Origin: Aphrocallistes beatrix
Lineage: Eukaryota > Porifera > Hexactinellida > Sceptrulophora > Aphrocallistidae
Length of the DNA stretch: 64,000 bases
Assembly: GCA_963281255.1 (NCBI GenBank)
Contig: OY725501.1
Coordinates: 3,449,674 to 3,513,673, forward strand
Reading direction: 5' to 3'
Shown: positions 1 through 26,300 of the stretch, in pieces
Position numbering within the stretch: position 1 is the first letter of the stretch
Layout: each line of letters opens with the position of its first letter
Notes under the pieces: model-generated
Databases searched by the model: none
Told to the model about the DNA's origin: nothing
What the model saw: the letters and a program-made list of their open reading frames with translations, nothing else
Made by a program: the position numbers and the translations under genes

Positions 1-13937
<13,937 letters not shown>

Positions 13938-16492
13938 CTAAAGCAGAGACATTAGGAATTTAAAAATAATAATTTCTAGTTTCCAGGATTCTGGCGAAAA
14001 ATTGTCAGATCAAATCGAAAGTAAGAAATCTATATTCCGAATAAAACTAAGGTCGCTAGTTTTAAACGAAACAGAGTATTCTGAGGCTCAAGAAATAATA
14101 AAGGAGAACTTATCAGAATAAAAATAATTTCGACATTTTGCGAGGATGAAATGGTCGGAGACTTTAGAAAGGACAATTTTTATTTCTCATTTTGAAAGAA
14201 GTTATAAAACATAAAAAACTTTATTTTTGTAGAAAAATCAGTAAAACTGGAGAATTGAACAGCTGAAGGTAAGCAGAACTGCTTGTTCTGTGCGTAATAT
14301 ATATTTTCAGGAAACAAAAATGGATATTTCTACGAGAATTCGAAGGAAAACACAATATTTCGTTTGGGAAGAGTCAAACTCGTTCAAAAATCTATGATGA
14401 ACATGCACTAATTATCTTTCACACATCTAGCAACATTTCAGATAAATCTGAATCGAATTCGGAGAGATAAACAGCGAGCGAAAATTACAAAATGCAAAAT
14501 CTTTTAAAATTTACCTTGAATATAATTCTTGAAGACTTTGGCACATTTTGAAGATGATTACTTTTTCATTAGTCTGCTGTCGACTAACAAAATATAATTT
14601 AATGTAAATAAACTTCGCAAAAAAATATAACGAAACAAACAAAATCAAATCACTCTCACAACTGAAAAGAATATTCTGTATAAAAGCTTCGATTCCAGTA
14701 TTTATAGTCACCGAGTCTAATCCGTACAACGTAGCATGTCATGCACACAGTACGCTACTAGGGAGAAGCTAGGCCTACTGATCTGTGGGAAAGTAACGGC
14801 TTCTCTGTTTCCATAACAGCCTTTGTTTGAGGAAAGAAAAGACACAGCGCGGGTAGGGAATATAACATTCTTCCATTGACAAGAAATCTTGGTTATGACT
14901 CATTTATAAAAATATATTATTTATTGTTAAACAAACTAAGAATATTACTTCATAGAATACTACGTTGATCTAAAAATATAATTCTCTAAGGGAGATGATT
15001 ATATTTATAGGAAATATGATATTTACTGAATTCTATCGTAGAGCTTAAACAGGTCTGAAGAATACGTAAGGAAGAGGAGGAGTAGTTGTGCATGAACTTT
15101 CAACAAATAATTCAATAACAATGATAGGACTGTTTTATTGATGGCCTAATTGCTCTATAACTAAACTAAATTACGAAATACGTTGCTATACACAATATCA
15201 ACGATGTTGTTTATTTTGATCGTTCAAATAGAGATTATCACAGCAAAATTTAAATTTCCAGGGAATTCATTGCCCGTAAATTTGTGTCATGATTGAATAA
15301 GGTTTGATATTTCATCGAAACGTAAATAATCGTTTCAAAAATCTGAATTTAATTGTCAAAACTTTGAGATGAGAATTGTCACAGGAAATCAAACCTTGAT
15401 TTGATTCCTCAAAACCTAAAAAAGAACGGTCCTCTTCTTAATAAAATATTTACTTTATTTACCCTGCAAGAAACAATAAATTCCTCCAAAGATAATTATA
15501 ACAATAATCAGAAAACATTAATTGTGGTTATGAAAAATGAATATTTAAGAAATTTGAATTTTATCAGCTTCCAACTATAGAATGTTCAGGAATTCGGTTA
15601 GATGGAATGATACGCAAGTATTTCTAATAAATTCCACGAACAAAACTTTACCACTCTACATCGAGGATACTATGTATTGGCTGGGTAAACATAATTTTGA
15701 TATCTGTGGGGTAAACATACTTTTAATATCTGGGGTAAACACGCTACTAAACTAACTGGTGTTGCACCACAACATTATTTTAGATATAAACAATTGCTCA
15801 CTTCACAATATTGTGGTTGATGGATTGAATTTGATTAGTTATTGCGCCATTCAATTCCTAGACATATTTAGCTGCGAACCTTTGTTTTGTTTCGATACAA
15901 GACAATTCGAGAATTAGGAGTTGGTTGGACTATAACAGCGATCGATTCATGGACAAACTTGACACAAGTAACGAACAGTTCCGAAGAAGAAAACCAAGTT
16001 GGATAACAGAATCAATATTCAAATAAAAAGCTGTCGCTTGATAAAAGTATGAGCTAGGTCTCAATTTAATACGGACGTGTTTTACTCTGACGATGTTTCA
16101 GTGAACAAAAGGAATCTAAGTGCATGAGATTCAATGGAGTTAGGTAAATAGCGGAAAGTGTCTGGTACTAATCAAGCGATCGCAATCATAATAAGAAGTT
16201 CATTTGAACAATTCCAGAAACCATTTCTGCTAAAGCCTATTGCAGTTCTATATACAACAAAGCCAATCCAATTATGAGCCATGTTAAGATATCAAATGAA
16301 CTGCAGTGCTTATATTGAAAAGATAACCAAGAAGAGTACACACACGTACGATGCTACGATAAAACTATCTACTATGGATAAAAACACAAAATATAATGTT
16401 GCTATGTCGTTTGCTTCATTCTTTTTCATTTTTTCTTTCATAAATATGTATCTCGATTTCCATCGAGTTTTGATGGTTAATATTAATTAAAG
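13938..16492. other. 2.5 kb without a recognised gene
   Basis: Lies between the most 5' corepressor exon I can see and the 3' end of the coiled-coil gene. It is AT-rich and its open frames are short and without domain signal. It should hold the corepressor promoter and first exon or exons, which I could not place. Confidence 0.5.
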
Positions 16493-19400
16493 CTAGAAGA
16501 ACCATCTCGTCCATTTAGGTTTGTTCTCAACAGATTTTTCTGTTTGAATTTTCCGATTCATATTCGCTTTGAGAAGATCTCCAACATCAACCTATATGAA
16601 AATAAGGTAGCAGGAAATCTTTACACAATGGATTAATGAAGTATCGCATACATGCCAACCTCTGGAAGGAAAAACGCGGGATATAAGCTGTATTTTACGG
16701 GACATTACTTTCAACATGTCTGAAATCGGAACAGTTGGCAAGTATGTAACTGCACTAGTTAGGTACAATAATCATAACCTCTCTTCTCTCGAAAGAATGG
16801 TCGACAATTTGTATTTACGAATTCAGGGGAGTTTATGGAAGTTCACATGACACGTACTTACACCGTTAAGGTTAGACTAATCAATGTGATACCTCATAAG
16901 CTGCGATCTCCTCAGCTAACAATATTTTCTGCTCGATTAGCTGAATGAGCTGTCTCTCCATACTAATGTTCTCCTCTTCCCTCCTGTTCAGACTCTCTTC
17001 TAGATCTGTACACCTGATCGTAATACATGTATTCATTCGGGGTAAGAATTAACAGAACTGGAGAAAAATTGGTCGAAATAGACAAAAAATGTCAGTCGAC
17101 AGACTGATAGTGCAGCTCCATTAAGTTACTCGTAGGACACGAAATGCTAATATCCAATACATCTGGAAATGTTCATTTAAGAGATTTCTAAATGTGAAAT
17201 TTGAAATCTACATAATGAAATACTATATAGTAATAATCAGGGTTGCCGTGGGAATGGGAATGACTTTAAGGCTATGGGAATTCCCACATGTGGGATTTCC
17301 TGTGGGTTTCTGTAGGAATTTCCTGTGGGATTTCCTGTGGGTTTCTGTGGGATTTCCTGTGGGATTTCCTGTGGGTTTCTGTGGGATTTCCTGTGGGATT
17401 TCCTGTGGGTTTCTGTGGGATTTCCTGTGGGATTTCCTGTGGGTTTCTGTGGGATTTCCTGTGGGATTTCCTGTGGGTTTCTGTGGGATTTCCTGTGGGA
17501 TTTCCTGTGGGTTTCTGTGGGATTTCCTGTAGGTTTCTGTAGGAATTCCCACAGAAATCCTGTGGAAATGGGAATTAAAATTCCATTCCCATGGCAACCC
17601 TGGTAATCATTGAGTTTCGTTTGATTAATTTATTTGCATAAAATACAGCTATAATTGTGCTGTAAACAATTCGTCCACTTTGTCAAAAAGTGACCGAAAA
17701 AAGTGACCGAAATTTACGAAAAATGTACTCTCCTATACTAGGAACTCCACTAAAACTGTCAGACCTGACTGACACATACACTATCCTATCTTTCTCGGTG
17801 TACCCTACCTATCTTGTAGCATTTTCTTTTCATCAGCTGTCTTGGCTATCTTAGATATAGCCCTGTTGATCTTACTCCTCATTCTCTCCCTGTCCATCTC
17901 GCTGGCTGACAGGTTATCCTTCAGCACGATAGAATCCCGTTCTTGAAACTTTACCTGAACATTAATAAAATCGATTCTATTGCTGCACGATAAGTTCAAT
18001 TCTCCATAGTTACATGATCCGAATGGTTGTGTGATCAGAAATGCGAGGAATAAAATTAGACCAAAAGTTACTATTTATAGATAACCTGAGCTCTCGCTGT
18101 GAACAGCTCCGAATGCAGCTCGGAACATTCATCATTGGCAGAATGCAGCTGTTCCATCAGAGAAGAGATGGTGAGTTCCAGCTTGTTAACCCTGTCTACC
18201 CCTGCCTCCATACATTTCCCAGCGTTCCGCTGAGTAGCTGCACCCTCCCCCCTCGTACCCGGACCTGGATCCAAATCCTCAGGAATATCTAGGCACTCAA
18301 GGCTATCATTAGAGGAAAGTACATGATGACTACTCTGATGTGTTTCATACCCAAAAATAGTTCACTTTTTAGTCAGAGGAACTGTCAACTGGTTTAGAAT
18401 GATCATACAAAGTTAGTTTCCCGTTTCATAAATGCCACCCCTCAAAAAGTGTCGCTAGGGGCAGCTGCCTCCTTCCCTCATCCCTAGCTACGCCACTGAC
18501 TACATGGCATTTTACAAAATGATATATTGTTTGAATTTGTTCTAACCTGTTTGTTCATCCGCGGAATCTTCTGTTTCTAAGTGAATCGGGGCACCGAACT
18601 AGAAGTATAAATACGAGTGCAAACTCTGTTTGATTTTTTAAGAAAAACTGATGATCGCTTCAAAATTTTGTCATTGTTGTTGTTGTTGTTATTACAGCGC
18701 GCTTCGCTAGCTTGCGCTGCACGGTTGGCGGACACAAAGTGTCCGCCTGAGGCGCCCTTCGGGCGTCTAGGGTCACATTGATTAATTATAAGGGAGATAA
18801 AATCTCTAAACTCTTCTGTACTACTGCTATAATCGATATCGCTCGAAGAAGTATGCTCAAGCCATGCTCAAAATATGCTCAAAATATGCCCAAAATATGC
18901 TCAAATTATGCTCAAAATATGCTCAAAATATGCTCAAACTATGCTCAAAATATGCTCAAAATATGCTCAAATTATGCTCAAAATATGCTCAAAATATGCT
19001 CAAAATATGCTCAAATTATGCTCAAAATATGCTCAAAATATGCTCAAAATATGCTCAAAATATGCTCAAATTATGCTCTAACTATTTATGACAGGAAATT
19101 AACATTGTCCTCAAATTATTTATGACGGGGAAATTAACACATTATGTTCAAACTTTTTATGACGGGAATTAAAGCATTTAACAGAATAACATTTGTTTAC
19201 TGTTGAGTACGTACTGTATGTGAATACCAGTCAACTCGTACCACACATGCCAACTCGTACCAAGTCAACTACCAAATCAACAGAAAATCCTGTGTTCAGA
19301 TATCTCATCCAAAATGCTATAGAAATCGTACATTTCATTGTAGTTGGTACGAGTTGATTAGTTCCCTGCACTCCCATTGTATGCATAAAACTTACAATTC

Positions 19401-21746
19401 CATCTCGTCCCATCTCTTCCAACAAACTCACTTCATCGCCACACGTCTGCACAGTTTGCTGTGAAAAGTTTTAACTCAATTAAAATAATTTTATTTGTAA
19501 TTGTTTCTTTCTTAGCTGATATAAACTCAAGAATTGGTATTGTCTAAATTTCTATTAATAGAATAAATTCAACTCAGGAAGATTACCTTCAGAGATTGGA
19601 ACTCAAATTCTTTCTGCAAGTGATGGAGACATTCCTTAGTTTCATCTAACTCGTCTCTATGCAAAGTTACCTAGAGAACAGGAGGTGCATCTACTACATG
19701 AAACTTGTGTATCTAAGTTTACATCATTATTGACGAATCTTACTATTAGATTAATTAATAATTATTAAAATGACATGGGGTCCATTCTATTTATAGCTTT
19801 GACCCGCATTTCTATGGTTTCCCCGCCCAAAATGACTTAATCGGAAATGAGTTAGCAAAATCCATAGTCCATTGTAATTAATAAATTGTACGGGAAATCT
19901 CTATAAGAATTTTAACTGACTTCTTGCAATAACTCTTGATTATGAAATGTGAGTACATCAGCGTCATTTCTGATCTCATAAATCTCCTCTCTCAGCTGAT
20001 CTCTTTCAGATGTCAGCTGTTGCACAGCTGTTTCATTCTCAGACAACTTACATTCCAATTCTTTTAACTAATATTGAACCACTAAATTCATTGCATTGCA
20101 CTGACAGTCAATTACAGCAGCTACCTGCTCCTGAAATTCAATCAGTGTACTCTGTAGCATGTGAATTCTTTCTTTGTATTTCTGTTCTCGCTTCTTAGCA
20201 TGCTCCAACTTTTTCTCCAGTTCAACCACATCTCCTTGAGTCTACAACGGTGCATATATGCCTTAAAGCCCCGAAAAATCAAAAATACAACTGGAAATCT
20301 TTGAAAATGATTCCCGTCAAAATTGTTCATTGAAAAATCCATGGTTCCTAAAATTGATGTGTCGAAAGTGATTTTCTAGCTTTTAGCAATTCTCTACAAG
20401 TACATCAGGAAATGTGATTAAGTGTGAAACAATATTTCTCAGTTGCAACAGTTTAAATATTCACACTTCAAATTGCAAAGGTGTGAAATTTTTAACTTAT
20501 TGTTCTTTTTGTCAACAGAATTGCATTTAGGTTATTAATATGTAATCTTTTTCCGAATTGTGGAATTCACTGTTTCGCTCAATGCACTATCATTACACAT
20601 GTTTATGTCATGAAATTGCTTAATTTCGCTAAGAAGATGCAGAAAAGTTACAATAAATGGCTTTTCCTCCTTTAAAACACTATAACTACTTTGAAGAACT
20701 TCAAAACTGAGTGGATGTTCCTTGTTATTGAACCATAATATTATTTGCTCGCATAAAGTGCTTTCACAAACGTCCTTGAATAGCATACAGTACATGGTTC
20801 AACTTGTAGTATAGCTGTCATTAATCGGGTATTTCGAGTGAGAATTCCTACAAAGACTTACAGCTGCCAGCTTTTCTTCCACTTCCATTTTAGCATCGGC
20901 AGTAATGACTTCTTCTTTCCTCCACCGTTCCTTTTCACTCTCTCTCCCACTTCTCCCGATCTCTAGCTCGAGTTCCAGATTCCGTACCTCCACCCGGGAT
21001 TCTTCCAACTCCAGCTGTTGTCCTCTGTACTTTTGCTCCAATGAGTGCACTTCTTGCTGCAACGCCTGTGGGATAGTGCATTGTATTATTCTGTTGCTTC
21101 CTTGCCAACTTTAGCCATGATAAAAGCGGGACATCATGGAGAGTTTCATGTAAAAACGGGACACTCGTAAAAATTAGCTCAATAGAAGAGTGAAATAAGC
21201 GGTACGGTGGGTATACAGTATATGAAAGTTGGACACCTTGCTTACACACTGAAACTAGCCATGCTCTATTGAGTCTGTATTATTCCATAATCAAACTTGA
21301 AAACGATATGTTTACTGGTTGGCACGAGATACTCTGATAGCGAAGATCTACAGTACTTGTGTAGCAATTTTGAAACAAATTAAAGGTCACTGAATTAAAA
21401 GATTTGCATTCTAAGGTTAATACAATAATTAGTAAACTGCGCATATTTAGAGGGCAGAGCAACATACATTGGTCGCGATTCTAATAACTAAACATGCCTA
21501 TTGCATATAATAATGTTGGTTGATGTTTAGAGATACCTCGAAATATTCCAACAATTGTGAGGGGATCTTCACGCCAGGCGAAGATATAGGGCCACTGGAG
21601 TCAGGTTCTGTTGCTCTGTCGATGTAGCATCCATTCGTAACAGGGCTAGAGAGAAAAGTGTAATGTTCTGGGGAGCATTCGTCCGGAGAAGGAAAGTTTT
21701 CGTAGCAGTCTCCGTCATTCAAGAACTTAGTTGGTGTCTCATTCAT
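16493..21746 (-). CDS. Coiled-coil protein, possibly BICD-related cargo adaptor
   Basis: Exons read on the minus strand: 21537-21746 (ATG at 21746), 20862-21065, 20125-20241, 19921-20067, 19587-19670, 19396-19458, about 18547-18599, about 18086-18300, 17809-17954, 16893-17013 and 16493-16591 (stop). About 480 residues. After an acidic, Pro/Ser-rich head the chain is almost all heptad-like coiled coil (ALQQEVHSLEQKYRGQQLEL, VVELEKKLEHAKKREQKYKE). The C-terminal pattern QLIQLIEQKILLAEEIAAYE, then DVGDLLKANMNRK, and an aromatic-basic end KWTRWFF, recalls the last helix and FF-basic terminus of BICD-like (BICDL) dynein adaptors. I do not see the N-terminal CC1 box, so the family call is weak. Junctions around 18086-18600 are not in phase in my model. 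An 11-bp satellite and a hAT-like element lie in its introns. Confidence 0.6.
17230..17610. mobile_element. hAT-like element containing a 34-bp minisatellite
   Basis: Terminal inverted repeats CAGGGTTGCC and GGCAACCCTG bound 17238-17602. Flanks GTAATAAT (17230-17237) and GTAATCAT (17603-17610) match at 7 of 8 bases, as expected for a hAT target duplication. Between about 17290 and 17540 a 34-bp unit, itself made of two GGGATTTCCTGT words and one GGGTTTCTGT, is repeated about six times. Long open frames here are repeat artefacts. Confidence 0.8.
18430..18498. mobile_element. Fragment ending CCCTAGCTACGCCACTG
   Basis: Only one end of a transposon-like sequence can be seen (CCCTAGCTACGCCACTG, preceded by GGGGCAGCTGCC). 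The matching left end is not present nearby, so this is a truncated copy. Confidence 0.45.
18697..18772. repeat. GC-rich hairpin-forming repeat P, copy 1
   Basis: A GC-rich island in AT-rich DNA. It starts GCGCTTCGCTAGCTTGCGCTG, shortened here to its core CGCTTCGCTAGCTTGCG. A perfect stem GGCGGACAC/GTGTCCGCC and a GCGCCC-TTC-GGGCGT stem follow. Copy 2 at 37267-37340 keeps the order and both stems in altered form. Confidence 0.7.
18853..19080. repeat. 11-bp tandem satellite (ATGCTCAAAAT)n
   Basis: About 21 tandem copies of ATGCTCAAAAT with variants ending AATT or AACT. It lies in an intron of the coiled-coil gene. About three looser copies of a 35-bp unit containing TATTTATGAC and GAAATTAA follow at 19081-19175. 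All frames are open because 11 is not a multiple of 3 and the unit has no stop. Confidence 0.95.
19228..19360. mobile_element. Family S MITE copy 2
   Basis: Shares ends CAGTCAACTCGTACC and GGTACGAGTTGA and interior CAGATATCTCATCCAAAATG with the copy at 4943-5115. Shorter, with an internal duplication of the left end. Confidence 0.8.
19770..19855. mobile_element. Family B short element copy B2
   Basis: Family B words GTCCATTCTATTTATAGC, TATGGTTTCCCCGCCC and AATCGGAAATGAGT in an intron of the coiled-coil gene. Confidence 0.7.
21097..21240. mobile_element. Family D repeat copy (GTCCCGCTTTTACATGAA words), divergent
   Basis: In reverse orientation it reads GCCATGATAAAAGCGGGACA, CATGTAAAAACGGGACACTC and ATTAGCTCAATAGAAGAGTG, matching the copy at 46490-46610. 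Confidence 0.65.
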
Positions 21747-23360
21747 TCTGAACTAATTATGATGTCAAACTGAGCATTCCAGCTTGATTATACGTAAGCA
21801 AAAGTGAATGTTAGATGTATGTCAGGACAAAAACAGCAATTTAGAAGCTTCAAGCACCTGCGATCATTTCTAACATTCGATAATGTTACATAACTACACT
21901 GAAATGCACTTACATCCACACACAGCTGGGATTTTCATATGCATTAGAATACTTTATCAATTCAAAAAGGATTTTCCTCCTAAATTACTTAACTAGAATC
22001 ATGATTGATTTCAGGATCAATTGGCCACTGTATGCCGACACATCCATGGTTTGTTTAACCAAATGATTAACAAGGAAATTCATCAAAGCATTCATGTCTA
22101 AATTAATTAATGAAAACCCCACGTATCTAAGAACAAATTTGATGAGATAGCAATATTTCAATCCAGGTTATTTTTGCTGTAGAAATATCCAAATTTAGCC
22201 ATAAATAAAGTTAGAAATGCACTCAAGCCTCAATTATTTGATTTGGAGGCGAATACCACCAAAATATATAGATAAGCCAACGCTCAAAACTTCAGAACTT
22301 TTGCTATATTTGGAGATTTAGGAATAGTGATACGAGCCACAGGAATGCATAAAATATGAAAGTAACGCAGCCATTCGATATTGACTCCCACAGATGTTCA
22401 ACTGGAGCCAAGCATTCCAACAATGAGTTCGCATAGTAGACTCGAAACAGCTGTCAGCTGTTATTCCATAGCTTCTATGCTTATTTAGGTCGCCTACTTT
22501 GTGGATATTCACGGAATGAACTAACCGATTTTGAGCTAAGTTGTTAATTGATCGAAAAATCTAGCTTGGAGCCATACTATAAGGCAGCGTGATACTGCTA
22601 GATTCCTAAGTGCATTTAATTAAGAACCATTATTCATTATAAATTTATAATTAATCAAATAGTTTAGTTTGTTTATCTCTGTTAGATTTCACATAGTGAT
22701 GAATTTGGATACTAACATCCTCGTCTCTGACCTTTGTACTCAATTTTAGAATCTAGAAATCAGCTGAAAAGGTGAAATCAATCCACACATTGGAGTATTA
22801 CTCTGTGTCAGGTAAACTGGAAACAAAATCCATATTTCCACCATAGGAGCGGAAGTAAACTCGGTTATTAATTCCAAGATTTGTAGGTAAAATAGAGAGA
22901 TTTACTTGCATATCGGCCACTGATAATATCTTATGGAGTGATACTAGAGATTTTTGGCCGATCAAGGCATTTTAAAATCTCGGCGGGCGACATATAAGTA
23001 TTCCCAAATCTAGATGGATAGTAATCCAGTGGCTACGCTAATTCCACAGACTAAGTTATCTGGTGAACTACTAGTATAGTGTGAGTATGGATTGTTTCTC
23101 TCTTTTCTCTCCTACCATACATGCTGTGAATACAGGAAAACATCAGAGTTTGGAACAATCCTATTATATCCATACTCAGATGTTCCACTGTAGAAATAAA
23201 TGTGAAGAGGAAACGTTCAATTTTAATTAACAAAATTATCCAAAATTAAAACTGTTTCCAAACATTCTCATACAATCTTAACAACTTTCATTGATAAATT
23301 ACAATCCAATGGATCTCTTTCTCTCTCTCTTTCTCCTGTGTAGTGTTGTGTGCGGTGTAT
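21747..23360. other. 1.6 kb intergenic stretch, no gene seen
   Basis: Between the 5' end of the coiled-coil gene and the stop of the LIM kinase gene. AT-rich. Short open frames show no domain or codon signal. It includes a TC-rich run near 23311-23330 just past the kinase stop. Confidence 0.6.
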
Positions 23361-26300
23361 TCAATAGAGAAGTGTCAAGCAGTCGTGCTCTTTGAAATTC
23401 ACTGTTAAGTTCTGCTCTAGATGTGCTGTTAGATGTTCTAAGGCCAGGTGACTCAGCTCAAAAGGAGGTCTAAATGAAACAGGCTCATTAAATTTATCAT
23501 ATCTTCGAGTCTACTTCCTCTCCTCCTAAATTTCACCATCGCACGGGTATTTTTCGTAAATATCTCAAGTTCTCAAGTAAGTCCACATTCTTTAAATAAA
23601 ATCGGAGATTTGAATATTGAAATTTCTTGAAGGAATTCACTTCGGCACAAAAATTCAAATCGGCTTCGAAAAGCGAAAACAGAATGACCTAGAAAAGATC
23701 GAAACAATCGAAGAACCCAGTTTAGTTCTCAAAACGAAGTCAAAAGTTTTGTGATGGCTTCACATATGACCAACAACAACAGTTAATGGAATTTCCTGGA
23801 TCTAAATATCCTGACTCGTGTACACAACTGTCCCGCTTTTACATGAACTTTCCCCATAATGTCCCGCTTTTTTTATATACTTTTCTATTGCGTCCCGCAA
23901 AATTCAACGCTTTTATCATGGCTCAAGTTGGCATGATGCTCGTGTGTATGCCTCGTTAATTCCTCACCTGTAATCTGAATCTTCTTGTGTGGTGTGTTGA
24001 GCTAGTCCGAGCAGAGGGGATGGAGAATCAGATGGGAGTTTCGGACAGAAAGACTGCCATTCAACGATGAAAGCCTAAAATAATCTCAATAAAAGCTATT
24101 CTGATTAAACACTTGCCAACGGTTCCGTTTTTGGTGGAACGTCCCGCTTTTTCGCACCTATGTTGAAAGTAATGTCCCGCGAAAAAGTTCCAAAAAGTGG
24201 AATTGTCCCGCTAAATACTACTTATGTCCCGCTTTTTTCCTTGAGGTTGCAAATATGTGATTTTAAGTATTCAATAATTAAGACAACTCACTTTATTTCT
24301 TGGGATGAAATCTGGATCTGGGTTCAGCCGGGATAGTAACTAAATGAAGCAGAGTCCATTAATAGTGCAAATTAACGAACTGAAATCTAATCAGATTTAG
24401 CGTTCATTATATTCTGTAACAAAATACATGTATTGAGACAGAGGATTTTTCCAAATACGTAATACATTGGCTAGAGTTCATAGGGATTGTTTATTATATC
24501 AAATTATGTGTTAACTTTAAACTTTGGGGATAAATCCGATTGGTTAATAAGGGGCGTATCGACTTAACAAAGCTGGTCTCAGCTGACTTACCTCACAGAT
24601 AATAATGCCAAAGCTATACACATCAACCATCTCGTTGTACAGCTTGTCTAGAGGAGGGATACGTAGTAACTGAGGTAATACTAGACTCTAACGATACACG
24701 AACACTCCTTTGATTCGGTTTTATGGAATGGTCAAGTTACCGTTTACTATATAGAGGAAAAACATTCCAACTCACCTAACATCATCTCAGGGGCCATCCA
24801 AGGCATTGCGCCTACGATGGTCATTTTCCGTTTAATGTTCTTAACTCCCATCGTGATGGGTTTAGTAACGGCTTTGCTGTTCTGTCTCTTCGACTTGAAG
24901 CGGATTGAGTTGACAGGTTTGAGAGTCTCTCCTTCCACAGTCCGGGCTAGTCCGAAGTCAGCTACGACTGCTGTCAGGTCCTAGATCGTAACAGACACAT
25001 TTTGAATTTAATTCGCAAGGAGCGGTTATTAAAGGAGAATTCCAAGAAACCATATACGTTACTATGTACGACATAACTTACTTTTCGTAGCAACACGTTG
25101 TGTGAGTTAAGGTCTCGGTGGATAATGTTATGTTCATGAAGATAGTCCTAAGATGGATAATACATATAATCCAAGCTAAAGTTAAGGATATTGATTAATC
25201 TCCATATCTTAAGCTCAGCCCCCAATGGGATAGTTCCAGTTTAATCCATCATCAGACAGTCCCACCCACGACGTTATGCAACAAGTGAAACATTTATCGC
25301 CAATTGGCCAGGATAATTTAATTATAAAGAATGATCATTGTATGTATAATACCCTTACCATTCCTGCTGCAATATCTCTAGCTATGCGGATGCGATGTAT
25401 CCAAGGGAAATCAGCCTAAAAAATTCAAAATATGTAAAATCTGTAATTTAATATGATCCCAAATTTATCTCTAATCTCTAATATTAGCTTACCTTCTTGC
25501 AGATAGCATTATTCAACGTTCCTCCATCTACAAACTCAGTTATGAGGTTCACACTATCGTCCTCTGTTACGAATACACCGATAAATCTGAGAATGTTGGA
25601 ATGGTTCAAGGATTTCAAGATGGAGACTTCTTTCTTAAACGAATTGCTCTCTCCTCGTGTTAGCTCCTTCATAGCATACTTCTTATCTGTGATCGAATCG
25701 GTAACCTAGATTTGACCAATGTTAAGAACTCGTTAGATAAAAGCATAATTTTAAAGTTCATTTATGATTCACTTTGATAATTAAGTTAACGGGAATCCAT
25801 ACAATTGGGATTATCCTACAAGATTCTCACCAAGAAAACTTGTCCGAAGAATCCGCTCCCAAGAGATGCGCCGAGAATGAGGTCAGAGGGTCTGAAGCAA
25901 AATCCGTCCTGGCTCTTTCTCCGCAGCGTCGAGCTACCTCTGGAGTGGAGTGAGTGTATCTTCGAGAGTCCAGTCGCTAGCGATCTACTGGACTCGAGCT
26001 TCCCTTCACTAAGAACACATATGTAATGACATATCTTAGAATCCGTACAGTTATATACTAGAACCATCACTAGCATAGCAACAATGCAGTTTGCAGCTAG
26101 ATCGAATCAAGAGAAATCCTACTACTGCAAGTTCTGGGATAAAGGAATGAAATAATCCATGTGAAAACGGTTTCTCAACAAAAGATCGTGGTTTCTGCGT
26201 TATCTATGGAGGAGCCATTCAGTATGGACCTTTTGTCTACAGACAGGTGAGGGTAAGGTGCAAAAGTAGGTCGACAAAAGGTCGAAATATATACAATCTA

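Noticed and set aside
17194..17606. Several long overlapping ORFs on both strands with GFPVGF/TGNPTE repeats
   Set aside because: They are translations of the 34-bp minisatellite, open in several frames for compositional reasons.
18853..19080. Possible CRISPR-like array
   Set aside because: Units are directly tandem with no spacers, and the DNA is from an animal nucleus.
18778..19125. ORFs with MLKICSKYAQN repeats
   Set aside because: Artefact of the 11-bp satellite, which lacks stops in all frames.
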